A stretch of DNA of 64,000 nucleotides from Pedobacter mucosus (GCF_022200785.1 NZ_CP087585.1:2294001-2358000); one strand, 5' to 3'; positions 35,305-43,422 are shown, counted from the stretch's first letter. Notes: a model not told the origin generated them from the letters alone. Made by a program: numbers and translations.

Positions 35305-35331
35305 TTGTAAGGAATACTTTAAACCAACGAC
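35305..35331 (+). promoter_or_regulatory. ECF-type promoter, copy 3 (DUF1223 / cytochrome / MsrP operon)
   Basis: TTGTAAGGA (35305-35313), 14-base spacer, CGAC (35328-35331). Back to back with the sigma promoter, 15 bp between -35 elements. The first in-frame ATG (35343) is only 11 bp after the -10, so transcripts would be nearly leaderless or start translation at the next ATG (35352). Confidence 0.75.
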
Positions 35332-35351
35332 TACGCCTTAAAATGATTGTT

Positions 35352-36107
35352 ATGGTTAAAAAATTAGCATTTCTACTTATAACGTTTTCTACAGTAAGCT
35401 TAGCCTTTACTTCAAAACAAGATAAACCCGCAGCGGAAGGTTTTGCGGTGATCGAATTATTTACTTCTGAAGGTTGCTCTAGTTGCCCACCTGCGGATGC
35501 ATTGATCGCAAAAATAGAAAAAGAAAACTCAGACAGACCTGTTTACATCCTTGCTTACCATGTAGATTATTGGGATAGATTAGGCTGGAAAGATAGCTTC
35601 AGCAATGCCATAAACTCGAAAAGACAGAGGCAGTATGCAAATTGGCTACGCCTTAGTAGCGTTTACACTCCTCAAATTGTTGTAAACGGAAGTCAGGAAT
35701 TTATTGGTTCTGAAGAGAAGACGCTTCGCAATGCCGTTCAAAATGCATTATCGCAAACTAGCCTAAATCATTTAGAAATTAATATTGAGGAACAGACTGC
35801 TACAAATATTTCTTTAAGCTACCAAAGAAACCAACGAGTGCAGGGCGATAACCTTGTTATAGCAATTGTAAGTCCAAGTGCAACAAATAAAGTTGAACGC
35901 GGTGAAAACAAAGGTAGAATACTTCATCATGTACAAATTGTAAACAACTTCGAAACCTTTAACCTTAATGGTAAAGAAAAGGGCTTGGTCAATTTAGCTT
36001 TAGGGAGTATGAAAAATGATTTTGAACTAATTGCTTTCCTGCAAAATGCTAATAGCGGACAAATTATGGCAGCTACAAAATTGCCATTAAAGCGCACAAT
36101 TAAATAA
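35352..36107 (+). CDS. DUF1223 thioredoxin-like exported protein
   Basis: 251 residues from ATG 35352 (ATG 35343 adds three residues but lies very near the predicted transcription start). Signal peptide, then the DUF1223 signature IELFTSEGCSSCPPADALI with a CxxC, HVDYWDRLGWKDSFS and RQRQYANWLRLSSVYTPQIVVNG. DUF1223 proteins are secreted thioredoxin-fold proteins of unknown activity. First gene of a three-gene operon with the cytochrome and molybdoenzyme; a disulfide or oxidant-related role fits (inference). Confidence 0.88.
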   Translation: MVKKLAFLLITFSTVSLAFTSKQDKPAAEGFAVIELFTSEGCSSCPPADALIAKIEKENSDRPVYILAYHVDYWDRLGWKDSFSNAINSKRQRQYANWLRLSSVYTPQIVVNGSQEFIGSEEKTLRNAVQNALSQTSLNHLEINIEEQTATNISLSYQRNQRVQGDNLVIAIVSPSATNKVERGENKGRILHHVQIVNNFETFNLNGKEKGLVNLALGSMKNDFELIAFLQNANSGQIMAATKLPLKRTIK

Positions 36108-36151
36108 ATCTTAGACAAACGAAATAGCCCTAACGTTATATATAAAGCCTG

Positions 36152-36865
36152 ATGAAAGAGATAAAGGAAAAACACTCCTTTTTAATGCGTTGGACACATT
36201 GGGTAAATTTTCCGGTGCTTGCAGTTATGATTTGGAGTGGATTATTTATTTATTGGGCAAATGATGCTTACGGAATCTCCATATTTGGGATTAGCTATAT
36301 CAAATTTTTCCCTGAATGGTTTTATAATTACTTTCATATTCCACAACGCCTTGCCGAAGGAATGGCCTACCACTTTTTATTCATGTGGTTCTTTTTTATA
36401 AATGGATTGCTTTACATCATTTACACTATTTTTTCTGGTGCTTGGCGAGAGCTTATCCCTCAAAAAAATTCATTTAAGGAAGCATGGTTTGTTTTACTTC
36501 ACGATTTACATATCAGACAATCTATTCCTCCACAAAAAAAATATAATGCTGCTCAACGAATTGCTTACACGGCAATTATATTAATGGGTTTTGGTTCTGT
36601 AATTACTGGACTTGCCATTTACAAACCAGTTCAATTTTATTGGCTTTGCTGGCTTTGTGGCGGTTATCATTTTGCCAGGATAATTCATTTTGCACTCACT
36701 ATTGGCTACGTATTTTTCTTCTTAATACATGTTATTCAGGTTGCCCTTGCGGGATGGAATAATTTCAGGTCAGTTGTATCAGGTTTTGAGGTTATAGAAA
36801 ATACAGAGAAAGTTAACGAAGAAAAAACAGAAAAAAATGGAACAGCCGATAAAAAAGAAAGTTAA
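36152..36865 (+). CDS. Membrane cytochrome b561-like subunit (MsrQ-analogue)
   Basis: 237 residues with about four to five membrane spans. Histidines in the first and later helices (RWTHWVNFPVLAVMIWSGLF, AYHFLFMWFFFIN, HFARIIHFALTIGYVFFFLIHVIQV) match di-haem cytochrome b561/thiosulfate reductase cytochrome b. It overlaps the molybdoenzyme gene by 29 bp, so it is almost certainly its electron donor from the quinone pool, analogous to but not homologous in sequence to MsrQ/YedZ. Confidence 0.87.
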   Translation: MKEIKEKHSFLMRWTHWVNFPVLAVMIWSGLFIYWANDAYGISIFGISYIKFFPEWFYNYFHIPQRLAEGMAYHFLFMWFFFINGLLYIIYTIFSGAWRELIPQKNSFKEAWFVLLHDLHIRQSIPPQKKYNAAQRIAYTAIILMGFGSVITGLAIYKPVQFYWLCWLCGGYHFARIIHFALTIGYVFFFLIHVIQVALAGWNNFRSVVSGFEVIENTEKVNEEKTEKNGTADKKES

Positions 36866-37628
36866 AGCGCCGCTCAGTATAGAGCATAAAATAAAACGCC
36901 GAAATTTTATTTCGTTCGGTGCATTTTTTGCTTTGGGTGGTAGCGCCATTGTAGGTTGGAAATGGTTACTCGATGCACCTGAAGAAACACCCGGAATTAC
37001 CGCCGGCGCAAAAGCACCTTTAAGAAAAGCCTTGAATAAAACCGAACTTTTATTCCGTAATTTCTTTAGCAATAATCACTTGGTTAAAACCTATCCGAAT
37101 GAACTTGCTGCAAAAAGCGTTCGTGTAAACAGCTTGATTGGTCTTGAAGATGATGAGGATTTTGACGAAAAAAATTGGAAGCTTGAGGTAAAAACCGGTA
37201 CAATGCAATCGTTACGCATCGGCATTGAAGAAATTAAAGCATTACCTAAAACAGAAATTGTTTTCGATTTTAAATGTGTAGAAGGCTGGGACCAAATTCA
37301 ACATTGGGGTGGTGTTAAGCTCAGTGATTTTTTATCGCACTTTAAACTTGATAAGCTGTCCGAGAAAAATTACATGGGACTTGAAACGCCAAATGGCAAA
37401 TACTATGTTGGTTTGGAAAGAGATAGTGTTTTGCATCCGCAAACCATTTTAGCCTACGAAATGAACGGTAAGCCTATTACAAACGAACACGGAGCACCGC
37501 TTAGGTTGATTATTCCTGTTAAATATGGAATTAAAAATCTTAAAAGAATCGGCTTGATGTCTTTTAGCGACAGCCGACCAAAGGACTATTGGTCGGAACA
37601 GGGCTATGATTATTATTCAGGTCTATAA
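36837..37628 (+). CDS. Tat-exported molybdopterin oxidoreductase (MsrP/YedY-like)
   Basis: 263 residues. Twin-Arg signal IKRRNFISFGAFFALGG, then the sulfite-oxidase fold: the molybdenum-ligand Cys147 in FDFKCVEGWDQIQHWGGV, GLERDSVLHPQTILAYEMNGKPI and EHGAPLRLIIPVKYGIKNLKRI, ending DYWSEQGYDYYSG. MsrP reduces methionine sulfoxide in periplasmic proteins. Pairing with a Met-rich secreted peptide under one sigma factor makes that substrate likely (inference); other oxyanion or sulfoxide substrates remain possible. Confidence 0.9.
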   Translation: MEQPIKKKVKAPLSIEHKIKRRNFISFGAFFALGGSAIVGWKWLLDAPEETPGITAGAKAPLRKALNKTELLFRNFFSNNHLVKTYPNELAAKSVRVNSLIGLEDDEDFDEKNWKLEVKTGTMQSLRIGIEEIKALPKTEIVFDFKCVEGWDQIQHWGGVKLSDFLSHFKLDKLSEKNYMGLETPNGKYYVGLERDSVLHPQTILAYEMNGKPITNEHGAPLRLIIPVKYGIKNLKRIGLMSFSDSRPKDYWSEQGYDYYSGL

Positions 37629-37657
37629 AAAAGTCGGAAAAAACAATTCCCGGCTAA

Positions 37658-37819
37658 TCAGCTTTTATCTTTAAACTCTGGTTTAATCAGTGCATTCATA
37701 CTTTTCCTGAGCGTAAGTACCTTGAGTCTGGAAACGCCCTTAATATAACCACTATTCGGATTTAGCTTATAATAGTCCTCATGGTAATTTTCTGCCGTAT
37801 AGAATACTTTTACGGGCAC
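37658..37819 (-). pseudogene. msrA: Peptide-methionine sulfoxide reductase A, 3' relic
   Basis: 54 codons: VPVKVFYTAENYHEDYYKLN, then PNSGYIKGVSRLKVLTLRKS and a stop. This is the MsrA C-terminus (F..AE.YHQDY..KNP..GY). The catalytic GCFW region is missing; the fragment breaks near 37820 where an unrelated plus-strand fragment begins. It lies directly convergent to the MsrP-like gene, 30 bp away. Confidence 0.7.
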
Positions 37820-37827
37820 CGACTAGG

Positions 37828-37932
37828 GGAAATGTCCTATTTGATAAGAAAAAGCGCAATGACAAGGTAATAGGACTAAGAATTAGCCAATCAAGGGCAC
37901 TTGACGTTAAATACCTGAAAAAACTTAAGTAA
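37828..37932 (+). pseudogene. C-terminal gene fragment of unknown family
   Basis: 34 codons with no start: GNVLFDKKKRNDKVIGLRIS, then QSRALDVKYLKKLK and a TAA. Protein-like and basic, joined abruptly to the msrA relic near 37826. Possibly the tail of a DNA-associated protein; no family recognised. The rest of 37933-38143 shows nothing. Confidence 0.3.
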
Positions 37933-38143
37933 GATTGTTCTTGAAAGAACCTTCAAAGAAATCTGTTCATCAAAAAACGGTCGATTTTGGTAGACCTAGG
38001 AATTTACTTATCAGTTAGTACCTCAGAAGAACGTATTTCATACCACTCCTATTTCTATCAGTTATGAATTTAGCAATAGTTTGGGCAAATTGAAATGAAA
38101 CATCTAAAAAAACTGAAGCTTAAATTTTCGAAGAAATACTAAG

Positions 38144-39211
38144 TCAATTGTTTGAATCTTTCTGCATTACGGAGATAACTTCTACACCTGGCATTGCTTC
38201 AAACATATCCTGCATAAATTTTCGGTGGTTAGCGCCTACCATCACAACGACCCGCTTTGCTTTCTGCAGGCGCGATCGTTTCAAAACGTTATTACACATT
38301 TCTTTATTTCGCTTTAGCCACCAATGAATCTGAGATAACATTTCTTCTTTAGGAAAATCTTTAAAGTTATAAAGTTCTGGAAAGAAAAAGTCACCTGAGG
38401 CTAATATGCTTGCTGCCTCATCGGTGTTTAACCACTCGGTAAAATTCTCCAGGCCCCTCTCGTTCTGAGCATATTTTTTAAAACCACTTTCTCTCTTCTT
38501 TAAGATAGTTTCTTTTAATTGATGATCTGCTTTAAGCGTATCCGTTCTAAATACCTCAAATTTATCATGAAAAGAAACTGCGGACGCAGTCCAATTCAAA
38601 TCATAGTCTTGGCAATCCATTGACAACATATGTTTTAGCTTGAGTTCTTTCATTATTGGGAAGGCGATTAAGGCATACTCGGAGGTAATTAACCGCTTCA
38701 TACTCCTTCCATTAACATCTTCCTTTGGACTAAGTAGATTATCTACATAGCGTTCTAGCTTTCGGTCCGAGGACTTTGTCAAGAAATCATATACTTGCCA
38801 ATAATAAAGATGCCCATTTGCAACATCTTGTTTAAGGTAATACGCATGTGCAAGATCTGCCTTTACATAAATATTTCCCGTGTCTGAAGCCAATACGGTG
38901 TTTAGACTATCAATCAGTCTAGGAAGCGTGAATGCCGGAATATTTCTATTAAACCTTAATCTTTCCAATCTTTTAAGGTTGTCGGATTTACACCAATAAT
39001 CCATCAAACTTTGCTCATCTTCCGAACTAAGGAATTCGCCAAAAAAAGCAGTTGGTTTAAACTCCAGTATTTTCTCATGGATGTAAGATAAATTTTGAGG
39101 TTGGGATTTACTATAATCATGTGAGGCGCCAACGAGAAGAATCTTTATATTTTGGCAATATCCCCTTACAGACGAAAGGAATAATATAGATATAATGATA
39201 TAAAATTTCAT
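38144..39211 (-). CDS. Exported DUF5694-like protein (TraB/TIKI/EreA-type fold)
   Basis: 355 residues with a signal peptide ending near GYCQ. Motifs of the erythromycin-esterase/TIKI-like superfamily: ILLVGASHDYS at the start, FFGEFLSSED (conserved Glu), and VVVMVGANHRKFMQDMF at the end, the two late and early G-x-x-H sites thought to coordinate metal. DUF5694 proteins are widespread in Bacteroidota and may be hydrolases or proteases; no substrate is known. Free-standing, on the strand opposite the MsrP operon. Confidence 0.75.
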   Translation of the reverse strand: MKFYIIISILFLSSVRGYCQNIKILLVGASHDYSKSQPQNLSYIHEKILEFKPTAFFGEFLSSEDEQSLMDYWCKSDNLKRLERLRFNRNIPAFTLPRLIDSLNTVLASDTGNIYVKADLAHAYYLKQDVANGHLYYWQVYDFLTKSSDRKLERYVDNLLSPKEDVNGRSMKRLITSEYALIAFPIMKELKLKHMLSMDCQDYDLNWTASAVSFHDKFEVFRTDTLKADHQLKETILKKRESGFKKYAQNERGLENFTEWLNTDEAASILASGDFFFPELYNFKDFPKEEMLSQIHWWLKRNKEMCNNVLKRSRLQKAKRVVVMVGANHRKFMQDMFEAMPGVEVISVMQKDSNN

Positions 39212-39355
39212 AAGGTCATGATTAATTTCCTATGGTATGCTATGCAGTTTTTAAATTCGCTGTGTAGTGAATAAAGCGACAACGTTGTAAAAATATAAAA
39301 AAATTACAAAAACGTTTTTTTTAATACATAGAACCATAAGCTTCAGTTATGTAGA
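39212..39355. other. Upstream region of the DUF5694-like gene
   Basis: A+T-rich, with long A and T tracts (near 39295-39325). No clear promoter match. Confidence 0.3.
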
Positions 39356-39413
39356 GCAAACGCACTGCGTCTCACAAAGCGAAGCTTTCTAATTGCGAAC
39401 GCAGTGCGTTTGC
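39356..39413. repeat. 58-bp hairpin with perfect 15-bp arms
   Basis: Arms GCAAACGCACTGCGT (39356-39370) and ACGCAGTGCGTTTGC (39399-39413) are exact reverse complements. Between them AAAGC-GAA-GCTTT forms a second small hairpin. G+C-rich arms in A+T-rich DNA suggest a selected structure: a folded single-stranded recombination substrate, a tiny transposable-element relic, or an RNA element. Confidence 0.6.
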
Positions 39414-39483
39414 AATTTCTCAAGAACAATTGCTATCTTTTGGTGCAGTATTAGCCGGTTAGAAATCTTAAATATTGAAATTT

Positions 39484-39566
39484 GAAGAATAGGTAAAGTT
39501 AAAACTAGAATCCATGAAGCCCGTAAACATCTTTCTAAATGTTGGCGGTCTATAAATACAGAATAA
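39484..39566 (+). pseudogene. Decayed 3' copy of the ECF sigma factor gene
   Basis: Reads GKVKTRIHEARKHLSK in one frame, almost identical to the end of the sigma factor at 29727-30242 (GTVKTRIHEARKHLSK), with a deletion of about 13 bp before it and frame decay after. The same terminator hairpin follows at 39584-39607. The upstream part of the gene is absent. Confidence 0.75.
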
Positions 39567-39583
39567 ACTAATGATTGTAAACG

Positions 39584-39607
39584 AAGAGCCACACATGAGT
39601 GGCTCTT
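39584..39607 (+). terminator. Terminator copy after the sigma relic
   Basis: Stem AAGAGCCAC / GTGGCTCTT, loop ACATGA, differing in one loop base from the terminator at 30256-30279. Confirms that the duplicated segment included the terminator. Confidence 0.65.
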
Positions 39608-39654
39608 CTACCATAAATCAATGGCTTTTCTTCTAAGTTAGGTCTTAGTAGTAT

Positions 39655-39700
39655 TTTAATGCTATCAAGGTGTTTAATTTAATGCTATCAAGGTGTTTAA
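39655..39700. repeat. Exact 23-bp tandem duplication
   Basis: The unit TTTAATGCTATCAAGGTGTT plus TAA occurs twice head to tail (39655-39677 and 39678-39700) with no differences, so it is recent, probably replication slippage. Confidence 0.8.
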
Positions 39701-40308
39701 ATTGTATCTTGTTAAGCATGTAAGATCCATTTCATGAGTATATGCTGTGCTAAATAAATATTGTACCTGTTAACTTCTTCTGTTACAGAATACACTTCTT
39801 GAAATCTTATTTACCAGCAGGAATCGTTTAAGGCAGTTACATGCCATTTTTGCTAATGTTATTAATTAATATTAAATATTCTTTTTAAGCTAATTTTTTG
39901 CATCATTTATTATTTAAAAAAATGCTTTATTCATCGAGTGTATAACTGAGTTGAATATTACACATAGCCATGATCTTCTCTATATAATCAAGATATTTTT
40001 TAAGATACTTATCTCAGATCGAACCTTCATCAGTTTTCTTGTGATAGCAACGGATAGAGAAAAATAGTTCCATGAAACACTTGACAAGGCTTACCAGATG
40101 TCTTAAACATTTAGAGATTTTATCATTGAAAGAGCCAAAATAAACTTTAAACGATCAATCTTCAAATGAGATTTCTCAACTAAATATCGCTTGGCTTAAC
40201 CTGATCAATATTTACTCATAAGCATAATCATTTTTGAATTCAGAATCAGCTCTACTCTTCACCAATTTTGAACGCAAACTTATTTGTATTATGCTCAATA
40301 ATGTTAGA
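39701..40308. other. Intergenic, no gene seen
   Basis: 608 bp of A+T-rich sequence with stops in all frames. No hairpin, promoter or homology to other parts of the window noticed. Likely decayed mobile or accessory DNA. Confidence 0.4.
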
Positions 40309-40503
40309 TTATGCACCTTGGTATTCGTTTTTTTTATTTCTTGTTTTGGTTGTTAATATTTCGGAATGGATAACTTTAACCATTGGGGTATCGGTCATGA
40401 GAAAGCGGGAGATTCTTTCCATTTCTTCTAAGGTTTCATCAATGTGCCCGTGCTGGGTGTTGACCTCGACACGAACAATAAAAAATAGCTCTTCTGTTTT
40501 CAT
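40309..40503 (-). CDS. Small hypothetical protein of the accessory region
   Basis: 64 residues: ELFFIVRVEVNTQHGHIDET, then LEEMERISRFLMTDTPMVKVIHSEILTTK. Composition and the strand-helix-strand alternation look real, like a ferredoxin-like fragment, but no family is recognised. It follows, on the same strand, the 194-residue protein at 40683 and the RadC-like gene, with which it may travel on an integrative element. The 179 bp between (40504-40682) hold no convincing gene. Confidence 0.5.
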   Translation of the reverse strand: MKTEELFFIVRVEVNTQHGHIDETLEEMERISRFLMTDTPMVKVIHSEILTTKTRNKKNEYQGA

Positions 40504-40682
40504 GGTATTAAATTTTTAAATGAGGGTAAGAATGATATAATGGGAGTTTAACCTTTTTAGATCTCACCCTCAAGGTTTTTGTAATATCCTTTCCAATACA
40601 TCTGCTTGCGGCGTTCGTAATATGGGTTGCGTAATCATGGTGTTTGGTATGCCCTACCCAAACTTGAGCAGGGGCAAGCGTG

Positions 40683-41267
40683 TTAGTTAGGAAGTGTAAT
40701 CTCCGCCTCAATCTCACCAAGGCGATTGGTACACAGCTCACGTACAAAAATGGCTACGGCCTTGATAATTACGGGATTTTTGGTAGAAAATTTGTTTCGC
40801 TTATCATCTGTAATCTGCAGCTCACAGCCTTGGTAATAATTGGAGGCCGTATCCTCGGCTTCTTCCTTTTGCTCAATCTCGAACTGATCAAGATTGTTGA
40901 TGGTATAGACCAATCGCCCTCTTTGAACCATTCTGCGGTGCAGCTCCTCAACAAGTTTTAGGGTACTTTCAAGGTTTAAAGCAGGTCTTCCGCTTTTCAG
41001 CTCAACCCTCATAAGTTCTATATTTTCTGTTTCGGACGCTTCGGCTTGAGCAGTTGCGGCAATTGGTTTTGGCGCCTGTATGGTGTTCACGGTTTCAATT
41101 TTTGAAATCGGTTCGTTTTCCTTTTGAGAATTGCTCATGATCAGTGCCCTGTTTTCCGAGCCTAAACTTAGCTTTCCTGCCAGTGGCTGATAGATTGGGT
41201 TTTTTGCAGTTTTGATGTCTAGGAAATCTGCTTTTACGTTTACTGTACTGATGCCTTGATCTTTCAT
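40683..41267 (-). CDS. Hypothetical accessory protein
   Basis: 194 residues from ATG 41267; a longer frame to 41486 is open but has unlike composition. A disordered, Ala/Glu-rich middle (PKPIAATAQAEASETENIEL) is followed by a helical domain (NLESTLKLVEELHRRMVQRGRLVYTINNLDQFEIEQKEE) and a C-terminal part ending NRLGEIEAEITLPN. Family not recognised; similar proteins accompany RadC-like genes on Bacteroidota mobile elements in my experience (uncertain). Confidence 0.55.
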   Translation of the reverse strand: MKDQGISTVNVKADFLDIKTAKNPIYQPLAGKLSLGSENRALIMSNSQKENEPISKIETVNTIQAPKPIAATAQAEASETENIELMRVELKSGRPALNLESTLKLVEELHRRMVQRGRLVYTINNLDQFEIEQKEEAEDTASNYYQGCELQITDDKRNKFSTKNPVIIKAVAIFVRELCTNRLGEIEAEITLPN

Positions 41268-41676
41268 GGTTTGTTTTCTTAAATGTTTTATAAAATAATT
41301 ATCAATGATACTCCCAAGAGTGCAATGTTTCCGATACGTTTGGTATAGTGGAGGGTCTGGATTGGAGGACTTCTTTCTTTTCATGGGTTCATGGCTTAAA
41401 TATTTAATGTTCAAGGTCAGTCGGCAGCAGCCTTCTGGCTTTTTGTTAAGCCACCTCACCTTGATACAATCCAACATGCGAGGCAAGACTTTGCGAAAAA
41501 AAATACGCTCCGAAGGAGGAAGATTTTATTTCAGCAAACCCTTTAGGGCATGGTCTTTCCGGCAAGTGGATTGTTCAGACATTTGCTACCCAAAAAGCCT
41601 ACAGGTAATTGATTGTGTTAAAAAAAGGGAAATGAAGAACAGAATTAAGGAAAGAGAAAAAGAATGAACAAAAAAT
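41268..41676. other. Intergenic, no gene seen
   Basis: About 410 bp. A plus-strand frame (41305-41667) has a composition I cannot support as protein. No motif except the terminator at the right end. Confidence 0.4.
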
Positions 41677-41705
41677 AAGCTCCTGAATGGGATTTTCAGG
41701 AGCTT
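41677..41705 (-). terminator. Terminator of the RadC-like gene
   Basis: 10-bp stem AAGCTCCTGA / TCAGGAGCTT with a 9-base loop, 6 bp after the minus-strand stop. On the minus strand ATTTTTTG follows, giving a proper U run. Confidence 0.75.
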
Positions 41706-41711
41706 CAATTA

Positions 41712-42167
41712 TTATAAAACGCAATCATCCTTAAAGCTATAGTAGCGGTCGGGACTAATGATGAGGTGGTCCAGTATACTTATATCAAGCAGTTTACCAG
41801 TTTCGAAGAGTTTTCTGGTCAGGCTTAGGTCAGCCTCGCTTGGGTTACATTCTCCCGAGGGATGGTTATGGGTAAGGATGATTCCACTTGCACAGGCCTT
41901 CAGGGCAGCGGCAAAGATGATCTTGGGATCAACGAACGTTCCCGCAATGCCTCCTGCTGATATCTTAACAATTCCTAATACCCGACTTCTGCGATTTAAC
42001 AGCACGATCTTGAATTCTTCAAGAAGCTCGATCTGGTCCTTGTTCCAGCTATCCAGAATGATCTCATAGGCTTCAACTGAGCTGCTAATCTGTGGCCTGT
42101 CGGCTGCCTTAAATTTTGGTTTGTAGCTGATTTCAATTTCTGCAACCTGATAATGTACATTTTCCAT
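41712..42167 (-). CDS. RadC/JAB-domain protein, mobile-element type
   Basis: 151 residues. JAMM/JAB metal site: ILTHNHPSGECNPSEAD (HxHPSG...D), preceded by an upstream Glu region and followed by ILDHLIISPDRYYSF, the usual end of RadC proteins. The N-terminal helix-hairpin-helix domain of chromosomal RadC is missing, as in copies carried on Bacteroidota integrative elements. Function of such proteins is unknown; not required for DNA repair in tested bacteria. Confidence 0.88.
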   Translation of the reverse strand: MENVHYQVAEIEISYKPKFKAADRPQISSSVEAYEIILDSWNKDQIELLEEFKIVLLNRRSRVLGIVKISAGGIAGTFVDPKIIFAAALKACASGIILTHNHPSGECNPSEADLSLTRKLFETGKLLDISILDHLIISPDRYYSFKDDCVL

Positions 42168-42791
42168 AATATTTTTGATTTAATTATGGTGCAGTACTGG
42201 TTCTGATGGCTGCCAAAGCAAAAGAAGCAACGGAATAAATGGGAAAGAGCGCAAAAGCCACAGGTGGGTTTATGCCGGAATTTCTTCTTGCATGCCAGCC
42301 TCAGGAACCTAAATTCGCATCAGATTAAATGAACCCCTTTGCTCTTTTTAACACTGAGCAAACCAAAAAAATAGCCTTGAATACATTGTGATCTCAATAC
42401 ACTATAAACACATTTTGAAAATTATTACTTGATTAAAACATAAAAAAATCATTAACTAAAATCATATTAACATTTTATGCAGCGGCTTTGAATCAAAGTA
42501 CTGCTTATACATTACGGAATTTACAGCTGCTTGTCAGCTCAGGTGTCTAAGTCAATAAATAATGGATGCCAAGTACCAAACAACTTGCTACAAATCCGGC
42601 TGCTCTATCAGCTGTTAAAGTAGATTTACTACCAAGTCCCTCGCAATTCCATATTTTTAAATATTTTAATCGAAAAATAGTTGCATTGGATGCGCGTAAC
42701 AAGCCTATTTTTTGATGTGGATGAATAACTTTATGTATTATTCATAATACAAGTAGGTATCATAAATCGATAAACCGCATCTTTACAGCTT
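42168..42791. other. Intergenic, no gene seen
   Basis: 624 bp. It includes the upstream region of the RadC-like gene and of the exported protein at 42792. No motif or hairpin stands out. Confidence 0.4.
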
Positions 42792-43229
42792 ATGTTATTG
42801 TCTGTTTCTAGAATACTTACCATAGCCATAGGATTACTATGTCTATCATCTTATGCATTTACTGCTGAAGGTTGTTATGTTGACAATGGCCCGCCAAGAA
42901 TATATTATAGGCAGCAAAGCGGATCCGATCCAAATCCAAGAATTCATTTCTTTACAAGTGCTAACTATAGCGTTGCTTGTCCAACTGGAGCATCTTCCAC
43001 TACAACACATGCATCGGTTAGTGGTGACGCTACAAATCCTAGGACTATTTGCTGGGCAGATTACAAATCTACCGGTACGAACGTTAATAATGCAGGAGAG
43101 TATAACTATAATGGTCGTTTAGTTATTTATACACTAATTCAATGCCCAATTGATGATTATATTCCTATATTCATATTGTTAATGGCATTTATAGGTGCTG
43201 TAAAATTGAGGTTATCTTTTGGCTCTTGA
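42792..43229 (+). CDS. Small exported protein with C-terminal CPIDDY membrane tail
   Basis: 145 residues. Signal peptide (ILTIAIGLLCLSSYAFTA), an extracytoplasmic region rich in Ser/Thr/Tyr/Asn with cysteines (EGCYV, VACPTG, ICWAD), then CPIDDYIPIFILLMAFIGAVKLR. The final hydrophobic span with a preceding Cys-Pro-Ile-Asp-Asp-Tyr matches in plan the protein at 25574. It overlaps the next gene by 4 bp (TTGA), so the two are co-translated. Confidence 0.65.
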   Translation: MLLSVSRILTIAIGLLCLSSYAFTAEGCYVDNGPPRIYYRQQSGSDPNPRIHFFTSANYSVACPTGASSTTTHASVSGDATNPRTICWADYKSTGTNVNNAGEYNYNGRLVIYTLIQCPIDDYIPIFILLMAFIGAVKLRLSFGS

Positions 43230-43414
43230 CATTCAGGCTGGGAAATATCGTGGAATATGATAAAAAAACTGGTAATGGTATTATCAGAGATGCAAATAAT
43301 CAAAAGATCAAATTTAAAGATTTTTCAATTGCTAAAACCAAAAAACTAACGGATCAAGTATGTTTTAAAATTATCTTAACCCAAAACGGCTTAATTGCTA
43401 CAGAACTTTGTTAA
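43226..43414 (+). CDS. Small cold-shock-like (OB-fold) protein
   Basis: 62 residues from TTG 43226, which overlaps the previous stop as TTGA. GNIVEYDKKTGNGIIRDANN, then QKIKFKDFSIA, follows the cold-shock plan and aligns with the protein at 27526-27768. The start is fixed by that alignment and by the absence of an ATG. Coupling to an exported membrane protein is unusual for an OB-fold protein. Confidence 0.6.
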   Translation: MTFRLGNIVEYDKKTGNGIIRDANNQKIKFKDFSIAKTKKLTDQVCFKIILTQNGLIATELC

Positions 43415-43422
43415 ACTAAAAA

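Noticed and set aside
40508-40747. 79-codon minus-strand frame
   Set aside because: Overlaps the end of the 40683 gene in another frame and lacks a protein-like pattern.
41305-41667. 120-codon plus-strand frame
   Set aside because: Lies opposite the upstream region of the 40683 gene; sequence is rich in unlikely residue runs and no family is recognised.
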